Source: Symbiodinium natans (taxonomy: Eukaryota > Sar > Dinophyceae > Suessiales > Symbiodiniaceae). From it: a stretch of DNA of 64,000 nucleotides. Position numbers and translations under genes: made by a program. The notes beneath the pieces were generated by a model that searched no databases, was not told where the DNA came from, and saw nothing but the letters and a program-made list of their open reading frames with translations. Of this stretch, positions 20,195 to 31,266 are shown in pieces (position 1 is the stretch's first letter; each line of letters opens with the position of its first letter). The stretch covers positions 497,501 to 561,500 of the forward strand of contig CAJNDS010002112.1 of assembly GCA_905221605.1 (NCBI GenBank), given 5' to 3'.

Positions 20195-23100
20195 TCATTT
20201 TGCAAAGCAGTTCTCCTTCACGCTGCAGTCGATGAAGCTCTGCGTAGCCGCTCCGACCATGTCGCCAGTCAGCTGATCCGTCAGCGTGCCTGTACTTGCT
20301 TCTTCTTGCAAACAAATATCAGTATCAAAAAAGGTTCCAGGAGTTAGCCCTAAACCCTAAACCCTACACCCTAAACCCTAAACCCTAAACCAGGGAAACC
20401 GACAAGTCTGAGTCGCCCATGAAGTGGTTGAAAACCGGGAGATTGAAGGGCGTGTCCTTCTCGCTCAGGGTCTTCTGTGCGACCTCCCGTTGCTCGAGCA
20501 TTAGCTTCGCAGTTGGCCAATACGTTGACCTCTGACAGGTGTTGTTGATAAAGTCCCAGGCATTCGCCACGTAAAGTCTTGGTTGGTCTTTGATTTTCAG
20601 CCCTCTTAAGGATGAAATAGGGGAACCAAAACGTTCTACAAAGTCAAAACGTTGTAGTAAAGTACCGCCTGCAGTATATACCCCCCATTATACCAATTAT
20701 CTTTACTACATAAACTAAACCCTAAACCCTAAACCCTAAACCCTTTTCTCCTCCCCACAATGGAACCCCTTCCTTTTGCGGAAACACCCCTTCCAAGTGC
20801 GAGCAAAGCAACGTGGACGAAGCAAAGAAATACTTGTTCCACTCTGCCACGCCGAAACCCTAAACCCTAAACTCCCCCAAACAAACACGGAATCCCATAT
20901 AGCCCTGTTGTTAAAGGACCGTAGTCTATGTAGGGCCCTTTTTCGGGTTCCATGCTAGTTTGGGGGAGGGGAAACCTCTCAACCAAAGGGCTTTTCAACC
21001 AAGTTGCGTGGGCGAAGCAAAGGGATATTTGTTCCACTCTGCCACTGCTTCACTTCGGGTCATGTCGCCATAGTTGACATCGTGCTCCAAGAAGTATCTG
21101 GACTGCCGCAAGCCCCTGCCCATGTACATGCCCGCCAAGCTCAACTTGCCTTGCTAGCACTTCAGGGGAGAGTGGGGAAGTGAATCCCTCTAATAGCCCC
21201 GCTAGAACCCTGCCTCTAAACTGACCTATGGCTTTGGGGAATCCTGCGCGCTCGCTAGCTCCCCTTGCAGTACTGAAAGGGCCCTCAGCCCCTGAGCTCC
21301 CCCAAAAGGTATGGGTGGCTAAACCCCAAAACTGAAACCAGAAGGCACATGACCACCCCTAGACCTTAAACCCTAACCCCCAAAGCCCTAAGACCCTAAA
21401 CCAAGTAAGGCACGCCTAGTCCCTCCCCCTGAGCACCAGGAAGTCGCCCAGCAAGGTCTAAACCCTATAAAACCCTGACCCCCCTTTTACCCTAACCTCT
21501 ATAAACCCTAAAGCCCCATAGGTCCCATAAGCTTTAAAACTCCAAAAACCTACAACACCCCCCCGCCCAAAAAAATCAAAAAAACACTGTTGGCCCTAAG
21601 GCCCTACAAGCCCTATTCTCCCTATATGAGTCCTGTTTAGACCACATTGAAACCCTACATGAGCCCTGGACTCAATGGCTGGCCTCCCCAAAAAGGACAC
21701 GCCTATATAACCCCCTGTTAGGACCGCTATTCTAGCCCCTATATACCCCCGACATGGCAGCAATAGAATCAGGGGGCTCCTCTAAACCGTCCAGAGACCC
21801 TATCACCCCCAAACCCTAAACCCTATAAACCCTAAACCCTATAAACCCTATAAACCCTATAAACCCTATAAACCCTATAAACCCTATAAACCCTATAAAC
21901 CCTAAACCCTATAAACCCTAACCCTTGGTTCTCTTACACCCCTTCACATAAGCCCTCTCAACTGCGCCAGGGGAAGTGGCCCCACAAGGTCTTGTTGTCG
22001 TAGGCACCCAGCGCCTCACCAAGGCTCTCGGAATACAGCCCCCAACCTGGGCTTTTCACTTTAGGGCTGCTTTTGAGGACCATGATAGGGAAGGAATTTT
22101 GGGACCCCAGAAGCCTGGATGTAGACTTTGGAGGGTTTTTTGAGCCCGAGGGCTAGGGCTGAGAGTTTAGGGTTTTCGGCTTTCTGGCTTTCTGCTCGAA
22201 TTTTAGGTGTTTTGGGTCTTAGGGACTGAGGGCTCCGGGTGTAGAGGGTGTAGGCGCATGGGGGTAGGGGCTTGGGTGTATAGGGCTCAAGACTTAGGGT
22301 TTAGGGCTTCGGGCGTTGGGTTGATCATGGGCACCGTTAGACATTGCACTCACTCATAACTCAGAATCATCACGCTTGCTATTCCAGTATCATGCTTGTC
22401 TGTTGCTTGGCATGCTCGCTTGCTCACGGCACTACTGGAAACCGTCATGTTTATTGCTACTACTTGGTGGCTTCTTGTTCTGGCCACATCATGTTTGAGC
22501 CGTTGTTCCGAACTATGAGCCCTAGTCATCACCATTATCCGTCATTGCTGTCATGATCGACTGACTGCGTGATAGTGACAACGGCCGCTTTTGGTTTCAG
22601 CTGGAGACGGAGCTAGTGAGGGAGAAGAAGTGCAGTAAACCCTAAGACTAAGACCATATAAACCCGATAAGCCCCTACAAATGACCCTACACTCCCTAGA
22701 AACCCCAAGATGCTAGACCTTGGCGGTCATCGGCAAGCATGAGCTGGGAAGTGGGGAAGAGAAGGGGAAGGGGAAGAGGCAAGAATGTGAGGTACCAGGT
22801 ACGCGGGAGACTGCCCACTTGAAACTTCCTTGGGCTGTCCTGAAACCCTAAAAGCCCAAACCCTAAGCCCTGAACATCCCTGAACCCTAAACCCTGAAAC
22901 CCCAAGCACTAAACCCTAAATCCTGCCGTCTGAAAAGGGGCGCTGAGACTTCCAGAGCTTCAGGAGCTTCAGGAGGGCTTCGGGGGCTCGGGGGGCTGGA
23001 GTGTTCAGGTTGCCGAAGACCCCCCTAAACCTAGAAACCTAAACCCCATACCCCCCACCCCCCTAGACCCTAGGACCCTAAACCCCCCCTCAAAGCTAAA

Positions 23101-26100
23101 CCCCAACTGGACCCCAAACCCCCTACACCCCCTCCTGCACCTTCTGCTTACTCCTACCTGTCCAGTACCTGGAGGAAAAAAAAGCAGCTAACCTGTGGTT
23201 GAATAGAGGGATTCAACAGGGAATAGCGTACCCAAAAAGGTTAGAGGTAACCTACTTCACTGCTAGGTACTCAAACTCCAGTTACCTATAACCCATAAAA
23301 ACTGTAGGAAATTGGAGCCCCAGGTTCTTACTCAAACGGTCCTAGGAGCCCTCCTGGAAGGTGTCCACAACTGGCAGGTCGACGTTGCACGCGTCGGGCA
23401 TGAAGATGGTCTCCTGGATTAGGGTTTACCCAAAGGCGTCTTAGCTTCCCCTACTTGAATTCAGGGCATACCGTCTCCCAAGCTCGGCAAACCCCCCCTA
23501 GAAAGGGTCCTACATAGCACGACACATTGGTGACTGGCCTCCTACGAAGAGGGCCTATCATGGGCTTCCATGTTTGCTTGGGGGGGGGGCTTTTAGGGCG
23601 TAGGGTTAAGGGGTCTCCTGGAGCCAATGGCCCAAGCCTTCGTGGATCATGCTGGCCGCCATCAGCGGGATCATGTAGTCCATGCAAGCCAAGCCCTTCG
23701 TCAAGTTCTCGTGACAGTCCAGGCCCTGACCAAGTTCGAGGATCTGTTGGTTTACGCAGTTGCCGTTGGCATCGTACGCGGGCGTCTGCAGGATGAAGGC
23801 TGGGAACTGGCTGTTGCCGCAGCGCTGCATATCCAGGACTGCCCCGGAGACTTCGCAGGGGTACACGGCCGTGTTGCAGTTGTGCAGCTCGGTGAAGGCA
23901 AACCTGGTGCCCCGGAGGATGTTGTTGTAGACAAGGGTGAGGTTGTTGGTCATGTCGGTCCAGGACATGTTCTGATAGTAGAAGGGTCCAGATTGGTCAT
24001 TGATCAATCCCAGCACATCCGCAGCCGTCATGCCTCAGCTCTCACAGGCACAAAGGCTCTAGCGGCTTTAGGGTTTATAAGCTGGGCCACTCCATCTCCC
24101 TAACATAGAGAAGGCCTCTGCAAGTGAGTATCCGAGGCACTCCGCCCGAAGGCTTGGCTTACGAGCTCCACCACCTGACTGGCGTTTAAAGGGGGGGGAA
24201 TGATTAGAGGGATCCACGCTAGGGATTCTACAGGCATGTCTTGTAAAGGCATCCACACTCCCCCCACTCCCCCCTTCAGCACCCGCAAGTTATCCCTGTA
24301 AACCCTATAGGCCCCCCAAACCCTTTAAAAACCCTATAAGAACCCTATAAAAACCCTGTAAAAACCTTTTAAAACCCTGTAATAAAATATATAAACCCTA
24401 TATAAACCACCTTGTAAGAACCCTATAAAAACAAAAACTATATAAACCCCGTATAAACCCTATAAACCCTATACATACATACATACATACATACATACAT
24501 ACATACATACATACGTACATACGTACATACGTACATACGTACATACGTACATACGTACATACGTACATACGTACATACGTACATACGTACATACGTACAT
24601 ACGTACATACGTACATACGTACATACGTACATACGTACATACGTACATACGCACATACATACAGATATACCCTATAATCCTCCGCCACCTTCCGGGACAT
24701 CATCTCGGCATCGGCTCTGGACTCCTCGGCCACTTGCTTCGCCTGTTCCGTTGTGACATTCATGCCGAAGCCGACGAGGCGCCAGACGAAGATCTCCTGG
24801 CCGACGGCCCCAAGGGCCGAGTAGCCACGCTCAAAGCCTTGGGAAGGGGACAGGGGCTTAGGGAAGGTCTTAGGGTTTGGGGCGGTTCGGGCTAGGGAAC
24901 CATGCTCGAGTAAGGAGCCCCAAAAAGGCCCAACCAAAAAGGGGCAAAACGGAAACTTTGGGCTTCCAAGAAGCCGGGGCCGTAGGCTTTGGGGATCAAA
25001 GGCGCGAAGCCCTTGATAGCAGCCTGGAACTCCTCGAGGCTGCTACGAAGCTCTTCGAGAAGGCTCGGGTCTTTTGTCCAAACACTCCAGTCCACGGGAG
25101 ACGTGTACGCATCGTACCAATGATCAAAGTTTGCCTGCTGCGGGATCACACCAGCTTTCTGGGAGGCCTCAAGGAACGTTGACCATTGACGCAGGTACGC
25201 TGGGAACTTCGCCAAGCCTTCTGGCTTCGACATTGGCGATTCTTCGCGCACGGCCGTGAGCGCTTGGTAGATGCCCGGGTAGTAGTAGAAAGGCATTTGG
25301 CTCGGAGTAGGGTCGTCCTGGGGGCTTCTGCTGAGCACCGAAAGAAGAAGCTTGGAGGGGGGCTCTGGGACTGAGAAGGTTTCATAGAGCTATAAATACC
25401 CCCACTTGTGGTTATGAGTATCTCTGTCATCTTAATGATCAGCACATACGCCCCAGAGCCCGGGTTTGACGGTTGGTCGGAAATGGCTTAGGGGTAGGGA
25501 GAAAGTCCTGGGGAAAGAGGTCCATTGTGAGTGCCAACGGCAAGTCCGAGGACGTAGGGATCGACTCCCCGCGGAGGCGCTCCCGGACCAGCATCTGCAT
25601 GCGGGACACGGCATTCCTGCTGGGGGTTTCAAGATGGAAGGTGAGAAGGGTTAAGAGTGCACTGCTCAGACCCAAGGGGGGCTGTGATTGGGAAATGGAA
25701 GAAGTGAAGTGGGCCTGTCATAGAGCGGCTGTCCAGCATCAGCAAATGCATCGTCAAGTTCCGCCATGAGTTCTGAAAGGGCCTTGGTGCGACGCTGGCT
25801 CCCCTGCACCGTCATGTCCGGCCAGTGATCACGCATCTTTGTATCCGACATGCCGTTCTTGTTCACCGGGGCCCCATAAAGCTCCACAAAGACTTCGTCG
25901 AAGCGCTTCCTCAACTGCCACGTCGCGGAGGAGAGGCTGCTTGAGCAGGGCACCGCAGGGCCGCTGCTCCGGGTGCTCCGGCGATGCTTGTGGTGCAGGA
26001 AGGTGGCGACATCACCAACATCACCCTCACAGGTCGCCTCACCTGGTAAACAAGGCTCTGCGAGGCAAACCCATGGCAAAACAAGCGGCAAGAGCGCACG

Positions 26101-26106
26101 CATCAT
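20195..26106 (-). CDS. Secreted DUF885-like protein, at least ten exons
   Basis: Seven exons join in one phase-consistent frame: 26106-25715, 25619-25508, 25317-24975, 24837-24679, 24033-23618, 23413-23350 and 22046-21966 (1567 nt). Further exons follow at 21149-about 21000, about 20611-20391 and about 20305-20195 (stop). The start gives a signal peptide (MMRALLPLVLPWVCLAEP). DUF885 hallmarks appear in order: FYYYPGIYQAL, a divergent zinc-site-like IHEGLGHWLQE assembled across an intron, FQEGWGLYSESLGEALGAY assembled across another, then LAGMYMGRGLRQSRYF and GLKIKDQPRLYV. Predicted N-glycosylation sites fit secretion. The family is thought to be peptidase- or esterase-like. Introns use GA or GC donors with AG acceptors and are often bounded by short direct repeats. 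The junction around 20.6-21.0 kb, where a 45 bp segment is duplicated, is unresolved. Confidence 0.6.
20347..20391. repeat. CCCTAAA array in a DUF885-gene intron
   Basis: Six CCCTAAA units, one as CCCTACA, fill the start of the last intron of the minus-strand gene, directly against the end of the penultimate exon. A further array of four units is at 20714-20743. Confidence 0.85.
20806..21050. repeat. 45 bp direct repeats inside the DUF885-like gene
   Basis: The minus-strand sequence coding VAEWNKYPFAS (near 21003-21050) recurs with a few changes, as VAEWNKYFFAS, near 20806-20852, 197 bp away. The first copy ends a well-supported exon. The second may mark the far side of an intron or be a duplicated, non-functional exon end. 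Confidence 0.5.
21808..21922. repeat. CCCTATAAA variant array in an intron
   Basis: About twelve copies of CCCTATAAA mixed with CCCTAAA. It lies in the intron between the exons ending at 21966 and starting at 21149 of the DUF885-like gene. CCCTATAAA recurs more loosely around 24300-24470, in another intron of the same gene. Confidence 0.9.
24470..24663. repeat. CATACGTA microsatellite in an intron
   Basis: About 190 bp of tetranucleotide repeat, first CATA units, then strictly alternating CATACGTA. It lies in the intron between the exons ending at 24679 and starting at 24033 of the DUF885-like gene and starts within 20 bp of the donor side. Confidence 0.9.
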
Positions 26107-26311
26107 GGCACTGAACGTTGCTCCAACCTTGTTCTTCCTTTCAAGCAAGCAGAATGGCTGCAGACATGGGCATGCTTCTGCTGTTGTAGGTAAACTTTTC
26201 CTCGAGACTACCACTCTTTGTTCCGCTGACGGCTACCGATAGCGAACGACCGCCACACGCAGCAGCACACATTGAAGATGATTGCGTGGTGGGGCCTCAG
26301 GAACCTACCTT

Positions 26312-27205
<894 letters not shown>

Positions 27206-28163
27206 ATGAACATAGATGAGGAGGGACTCCCATCTCCTTCGACCCCTCGAATAAGAGCCATCACATACACCACAGGAAGTCCAGAGCCACTCCACATACC
27301 AGCACATCCTACAACGCCAACAGCACTCACATCCTTCCCGGGTCATAACCGACAGGTTATGAGCCCAAGGGGCACCACTGCAGCTTGGACACCGCCTCCA
27401 GCAGTACATCCTTTTGCAGCTTCTGCTTCAGGTACAACTACTCCGTTTGCAGGTGCAACCTTCACGCAAGCAACTCGGATTGAGGTCCCGGTACACGTGT
27501 TGGAACAATTTGCACAGCAGAATACGATTGACAATGAGATCCTTGGAGATTTACCGGTGGCCGTTGTAGAACTACATGACCGCATGCAACACCGCACAAA
27601 CATCCTTGGAACAACAACTACCTCGTTGGCCGACGGCTACAACCTTGTGGTAGAAAATTTAGGGCGACTGCAGCAGGGCCTTGATGCACACAGTGAAGTC
27701 ATCACCCGTCTTGCGCAGGACAACCGAGGAATTCATGATGAGCTTGAAGCCACGCGCGCTCAGTTGGAGGAGGTTCGGACAATGGTGCAGACACCCCGAT
27801 TGGGACCAGAACAATGGCAGTCAGGCTCAGGTGGAAGCACATATCTTAAAACTTCAGAATGAGTTCGACTTGCGAATGAAGCAGGTCGATGATGATCATC
27901 ATAGCACCAAGTCCCGTGTTCGAAATCTTGAGGACACGGCTGTGAGTAGGACGGAAGTTCCTGATGCTCACATGGTACAGGAACAAGTGGACGAGACCTT
28001 TTCTGCGGCGCAGCACCTCAGAAGCGTCGTCGAGGCTAAGCACCTGGAGTTAGACCATGGCTTGGCAGAGGCAAGGGAATCGAGTCAGGACCTGTCCAAC
28101 ACTCAGCGGAAGGTTGAGAAGAGTCTTGATCACCTTCAGGCACTTGTGAGCAGTTTGCCATGA
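27206..28163 (+). pseudogene. Older retroelement: N-terminal coiled-coil gag-like ORF, frameshifted
   Basis: The frame from 27206 (MNIDEEGLPSPSTPR) runs 218 residues: a Pro/Thr-rich start, then a helical part with heptads (LGRLQQGLDAHSEVITRL, LEATRAQLEEVRTM). Near 27830 the coding sense passes to another frame, which continues the coiled coil (LKLQNEFDLRMKQVDDD ... LSNTQRKVEKSLDHLQ) to a stop at 28163. A small indel is the simplest explanation. The ATG of the next ORF overlaps this stop (ATGA). I infer a structural gag-like role from position and coiled coil only. Confidence 0.5.
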
Positions 28164-29122
28164 ACTCTGATGGTGAGGAACAAGCAGATGAACAGTATCT
28201 TGATGCCTATGAAGGTTCATGGTGGGGCAATCAGGCGGGACTACAAGGTCAGGAGGAGCCCGAACGACCTCCAGGCCTGACATCTTCCTCAGCAGCCTCT
28301 TCGAGCCAACAGGCATTGAAGCCTCTGGGTGAGCCCATTGGAGGGCCATCTGGACAGAATCCTGCTCCAGCTGAGGGCAGGAACACCAGTCAGGAACAGG
28401 GCAATGCAATTCATCATGCTCGATGGAAATTGCTGGCTGATGTTCCGAGCTTACAGGTTGGTTCAGGGGAACCGTGGGAAGTCGGAATGAGATTTCGCAC
28501 GTGGTTGAAACAGCTTGACACAGTCGCTGGCACCATAGCACCTGCTTTTAGTACTTTCGTGACAGCGCAGGTTCAGTTGGCGGAGCAACGTCATGGTGAG
28601 AGGATGGCTGGCTTGGTCACCTTGGGACCGCCGCCGGATGTGGATCCACGAGATTCTGAGTGCGAAAGCAGGCTTATCCTTTTGTTGATCCGTTGTCTTC
28701 CCCAGGAATGGAAAACAAGCGTGCTGGAACAACAGGACGAGTCCAAGGGCATGAGAGCTTTGGATCTCCTAGAGGGAGTCTTCGAAGTCCTGCAGCCCGG
28801 CGGGGCTGCAGAGATGCAATCCTTGAACACGTTCGTTCGTACACTTCGGCCTGTTACGACAGCAAAGGATGGACTCAGTGTTCTTAGGCGCTGGCGTCTC
28901 GCCAGAACCAGGGCCACAGCTCTGGCACTTCCAAAGTTGGCACCGTTTGAAGAACTACAAGTTCTAAGTACGATGGCACAGACTTTGGAGCGGCGGCATG
29001 ATCGTTTTCGCACCCTCTTGGGCTTGCTCCGGACAGATCCCGACATCATCCGCCCCACAGCAGCTGGAGTTGAAAAGATGGTCACTCTGATAGAGCAGCA
29101 GTTGCAGCTACTCAGCGCTTGA
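28160..29122 (+). CDS. Older retroelement: gag-like protein
   Basis: An intact 320-residue frame. After a low-complexity start comes an all-helical region (WEVGMRFRTWLKQLDTVAG, LLLIRCLPQEWKTSVLEQ, LLEGVFEVLQPGGAAEMQSL, FVRTLRP) that resembles the capsid-like gag of dinoflagellate retroelements (polymerising shell protein of virus-like particles). It overlaps the ORFs on both sides by 4 bp (ATGA), an arrangement that suggests coupled reinitiation or a fused ancestral polyprotein. Confidence 0.55.
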   Translation: MNSDGEEQADEQYLDAYEGSWWGNQAGLQGQEEPERPPGLTSSSAASSSQQALKPLGEPIGGPSGQNPAPAEGRNTSQEQGNAIHHARWKLLADVPSLQVGSGEPWEVGMRFRTWLKQLDTVAGTIAPAFSTFVTAQVQLAEQRHGERMAGLVTLGPPPDVDPRDSECESRLILLLIRCLPQEWKTSVLEQQDESKGMRALDLLEGVFEVLQPGGAAEMQSLNTFVRTLRPVTTAKDGLSVLRRWRLARTRATALALPKLAPFEELQVLSTMAQTLERRHDRFRTLLGLLRTDPDIIRPTAAGVEKMVTLIEQQLQLLSA

Positions 29123-30096
29123 TGAGCACATCAAGGGAGCCAGAGCCTCAAGCTGCAAAGGGCAAAGGCGATGGCAAGGGAAAGGACAAAGGCAAGAGAG
29201 GGGGCAAGGAAACGAAGAAGCCGTGTGAGTTCATGAAGAAATACGGGAAGTGCAAATTTGGCGACAGATGTCACTACAGTCATGATGGTCTACAAGGACA
29301 GGCGCCAAGAACGACACCGAATCCTAAGGCTGCTCCAGTTTCGACACCAGCTAAGGAGTCTGGTACACAGGAGTGTCTTGCATGGGCCAAGAATGGCAAA
29401 TGCAAGTTCGGCGACAAGTGCAGGTACCAGCACAATGGTGAAGCGAACAAGGCAGCAAATCCGAAGGCGAAGCCGAAACCAAAGGCAAAGGCCAAATCCT
29501 CAGCATCAGCTGCAGAGGGAGAGTCCGAACTTGTCGGAGTGAAGCCTACAGCGTCTGCTATCCGTGTTTCTTCCAGTGTTGCTAGAATGGCACGCAGCAT
29601 ACAGAGTGAGGAGGAGAGCAGCAGTCAGGCATTTTCTGGTGAGGTGTTTGAGATTCCCATGCATGCAGAGGCAAGTACTCCCGAGTGGTCAGATGTTGAA
29701 CAAGGAGATTTGCCTGATGAAGATTCAGATGTCTCTGCAGAAGAAGGGGACGATGAGCGCAGGGGAGACGATCCTTTGTGGGTACGTGACTTAACTTTGC
29801 AGGATTTTGTTGCGTGGACACGGCCAAATCACACACAGACCAGGGCAGAGAAGCTTTTCCGCGAGGAGGAGAACCCATATGCAGTCACCTGGGGTACATG
29901 GATCATACTGCATCACGACACCGAGGATGCGGATGAGGCTGGTGCTATCCCGATCGGGGACAGCGTTGCGATGCTCCAATACGATTGGACACTTGTGACG
30001 TGCATCGATGCTGTGGCACGACCTTGCGTAGTAGCACATCTCATGGACGAGGACACTGGCAGAGAGAGACTGGTGGCACTGATACGAGCGCCCTAA
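29119..30096 (+). CDS. Older retroelement: double CCCH zinc-finger protein
   Basis: A 325-residue frame starting with a Lys/Gly-rich nucleic-acid-binding tail. It then has two perfect C-x8-C-x5-C-x3-H fingers: CEFMKKYGKCKFGDRCHYSH (about residues 37-56) and CLAWAKNGKCKFGDKCRYQH (about 91-110). CCCH fingers bind RNA and stand here where most retroelements have a CCHC nucleocapsid. The C-terminal half is acidic (about 190-230) followed by a globular segment that I do not recognise. It lies between the gag-like ORF and the retropepsin-like domain. Confidence 0.6.
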   Translation: MMSTSREPEPQAAKGKGDGKGKDKGKRGGKETKKPCEFMKKYGKCKFGDRCHYSHDGLQGQAPRTTPNPKAAPVSTPAKESGTQECLAWAKNGKCKFGDKCRYQHNGEANKAANPKAKPKPKAKAKSSASAAEGESELVGVKPTASAIRVSSSVARMARSIQSEEESSSQAFSGEVFEIPMHAEASTPEWSDVEQGDLPDEDSDVSAEEGDDERRGDDPLWVRDLTLQDFVAWTRPNHTQTRAEKLFREEENPYAVTWGTWIILHHDTEDADEAGAIPIGDSVAMLQYDWTLVTCIDAVARPCVVAHLMDEDTGRERLVALIRAP

Positions 30097-30384
30097 TGAA
30101 CGTATGCCGTTTGTTCGTCCTTGGGAACATGCATCAACATCCAGTCAGTCAATAAGACTTCCGTGTGACCAGGCTGCATCATCGACAGATCCGAGAGCTC
30201 CAGCTGCAGAGGCACCCACAGTACCGCCACCTCCATGTGTGAACAACCAACCTCCAGCACAGGCACGAGCCCAGGCAACTGAGATGTTTCATGTGCATGT
30301 ACGACATCTACCAGTACATGGAACTTTACCTCAGAGGAGAAGACCCAGTGAGACACAGAGCGACATGAGTCACGCTTGTGCTGC

Positions 30385-30633
30385 TAATGTTGACTTCACA
30401 TTAGTGGATCCACCCGCAATTGTAAAATCCCTCTGCCGGAACACAATAGTGTAGCCCGCCACAATTGTAAAATCCGACCCGGGAAATCCGGCTTTTACGG
30501 GCGTGGTGCTACTACCTAATACTAAAGCTAATACTACGTCCTACCAGGATTTAGGCGAACAGTATTGAGGAGGCCCTGGCCGGAGAGATTGATCAATGAA
30601 GGGGGGGGGTTTATTAATGCGAAGTCAACATTA
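30385..30633. mobile_element. Small inverted-repeat insertion between gag and protease
   Basis: TAATGTTGACTTC (30385-30397) and its exact complement GAAGTCAACATTA (30621-30633) bound 249 bp. Inside are a near-palindrome centred on CCCGGG (30451-30512) and a direct repeat of CAATTGTAAAATCC (30417 and 30462). The protease frame resumes exactly at the right end, where a TAA stop (30615-30617) and a run of G precede it. This fits a foldback or MITE-like insertion that cut the polyprotein. Confidence 0.5.
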
Positions 30634-31057
30634 AGGGTTGCACGACTGGGTCAGAGCGTGATCTGGTGTTGGCAGACTCAGGTGCTAACGAAGTCATTCG
30701 CCCGGCACAAGACCAACCGCCGCCGCGATCTATGCAGGTGGACCTCACGTTGGCAGACGGAAGTGCAATTCCATCCTACAGGTCTAGAGATGGCGAGCTT
30801 GCTGTTCCGGGCAGTGATTCGTGGATAGCACCCATCGGCAAGATTGTGGAGCTTGGCTACAGGTTTGTGTGGGACAACATGACGAGAGCGCAGCTGATTC
30901 GGGGAGAGGGAGATGAGGCAGAAGTTATCTACATGAAAGTGGAAAATGGCCTTCCCTACCTTGAGTGGCATGATTTTGCAACATTGCGCCGACAGCTTTC
31001 ACAGGCTTACAGACAACAGAAACGCGTGCTGTGTGCCCGTGCTGAGATCAAGGAACC
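30618..31057 (+). pseudogene. Older retroelement: retropepsin-like domain, left half
   Basis: The frame carries VLADSGANEVIRP, a D-S-G aspartic protease active site of the dinoflagellate retroelement type, followed by VDLTLADGSAIP, a flap-like region and a helical tail. The frame is cut at codon ...EIKEP by the copia element's left LTR. It resumes in phase at 47378. Retropepsins cleave gag-pol polyproteins. The stop at 30615 separates it from the zinc-finger ORF. Confidence 0.6.
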
Positions 31058-31212
31058 TGAAAAAACAAGCGGTCTTTTCCACTTAAGTTTGGGCCTGAAT
31101 GTCGCATCATCCGAATCATGCAACGCACTCCTGGCAAAACATGAAAGACGTGTCAAAGCACTAGAAAATCTGTACACAAGATATGCTAGGGGGTAAATGG
31201 TAAAGTTCATCA
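31058..31212 (-). repeat. 3' LTR of the copia element
   Basis: 155 bp, TG...CA ends, identical to 47223-47377 except for C versus T in the GCAACGCACTCC segment. It is very short for a copia LTR. Confidence 0.93.
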
Positions 31213-31220
31213 CCCCGCCT
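31213..31220 (-). promoter_or_regulatory. Polypurine tract for plus-strand priming
   Basis: On the element's strand AGGCGGGG lies immediately before the 3' LTR. That is where the plus-strand primer of LTR retroelements is generated. Confidence 0.6.
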
Positions 31221-31266
31221 GAGATTGCAGTGTTCGAACTGCATATCTCACATGAACTTTCGTCTG

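Noticed and set aside
23342-23349. TAG at 23342-23344 as the end of the DUF885-like gene
   Set aside because: A GC donor at 23349-23348 joins the exon to 22046 and yields the family motif EGWGLYSE, so the stop is intronic.
24398-24937. Tyr-Val-Cys-Thr repeat protein
   Set aside because: It is a read-through of the intronic CATACGTA microsatellite; only the first part of the frame overlaps a real exon (24837-24679).
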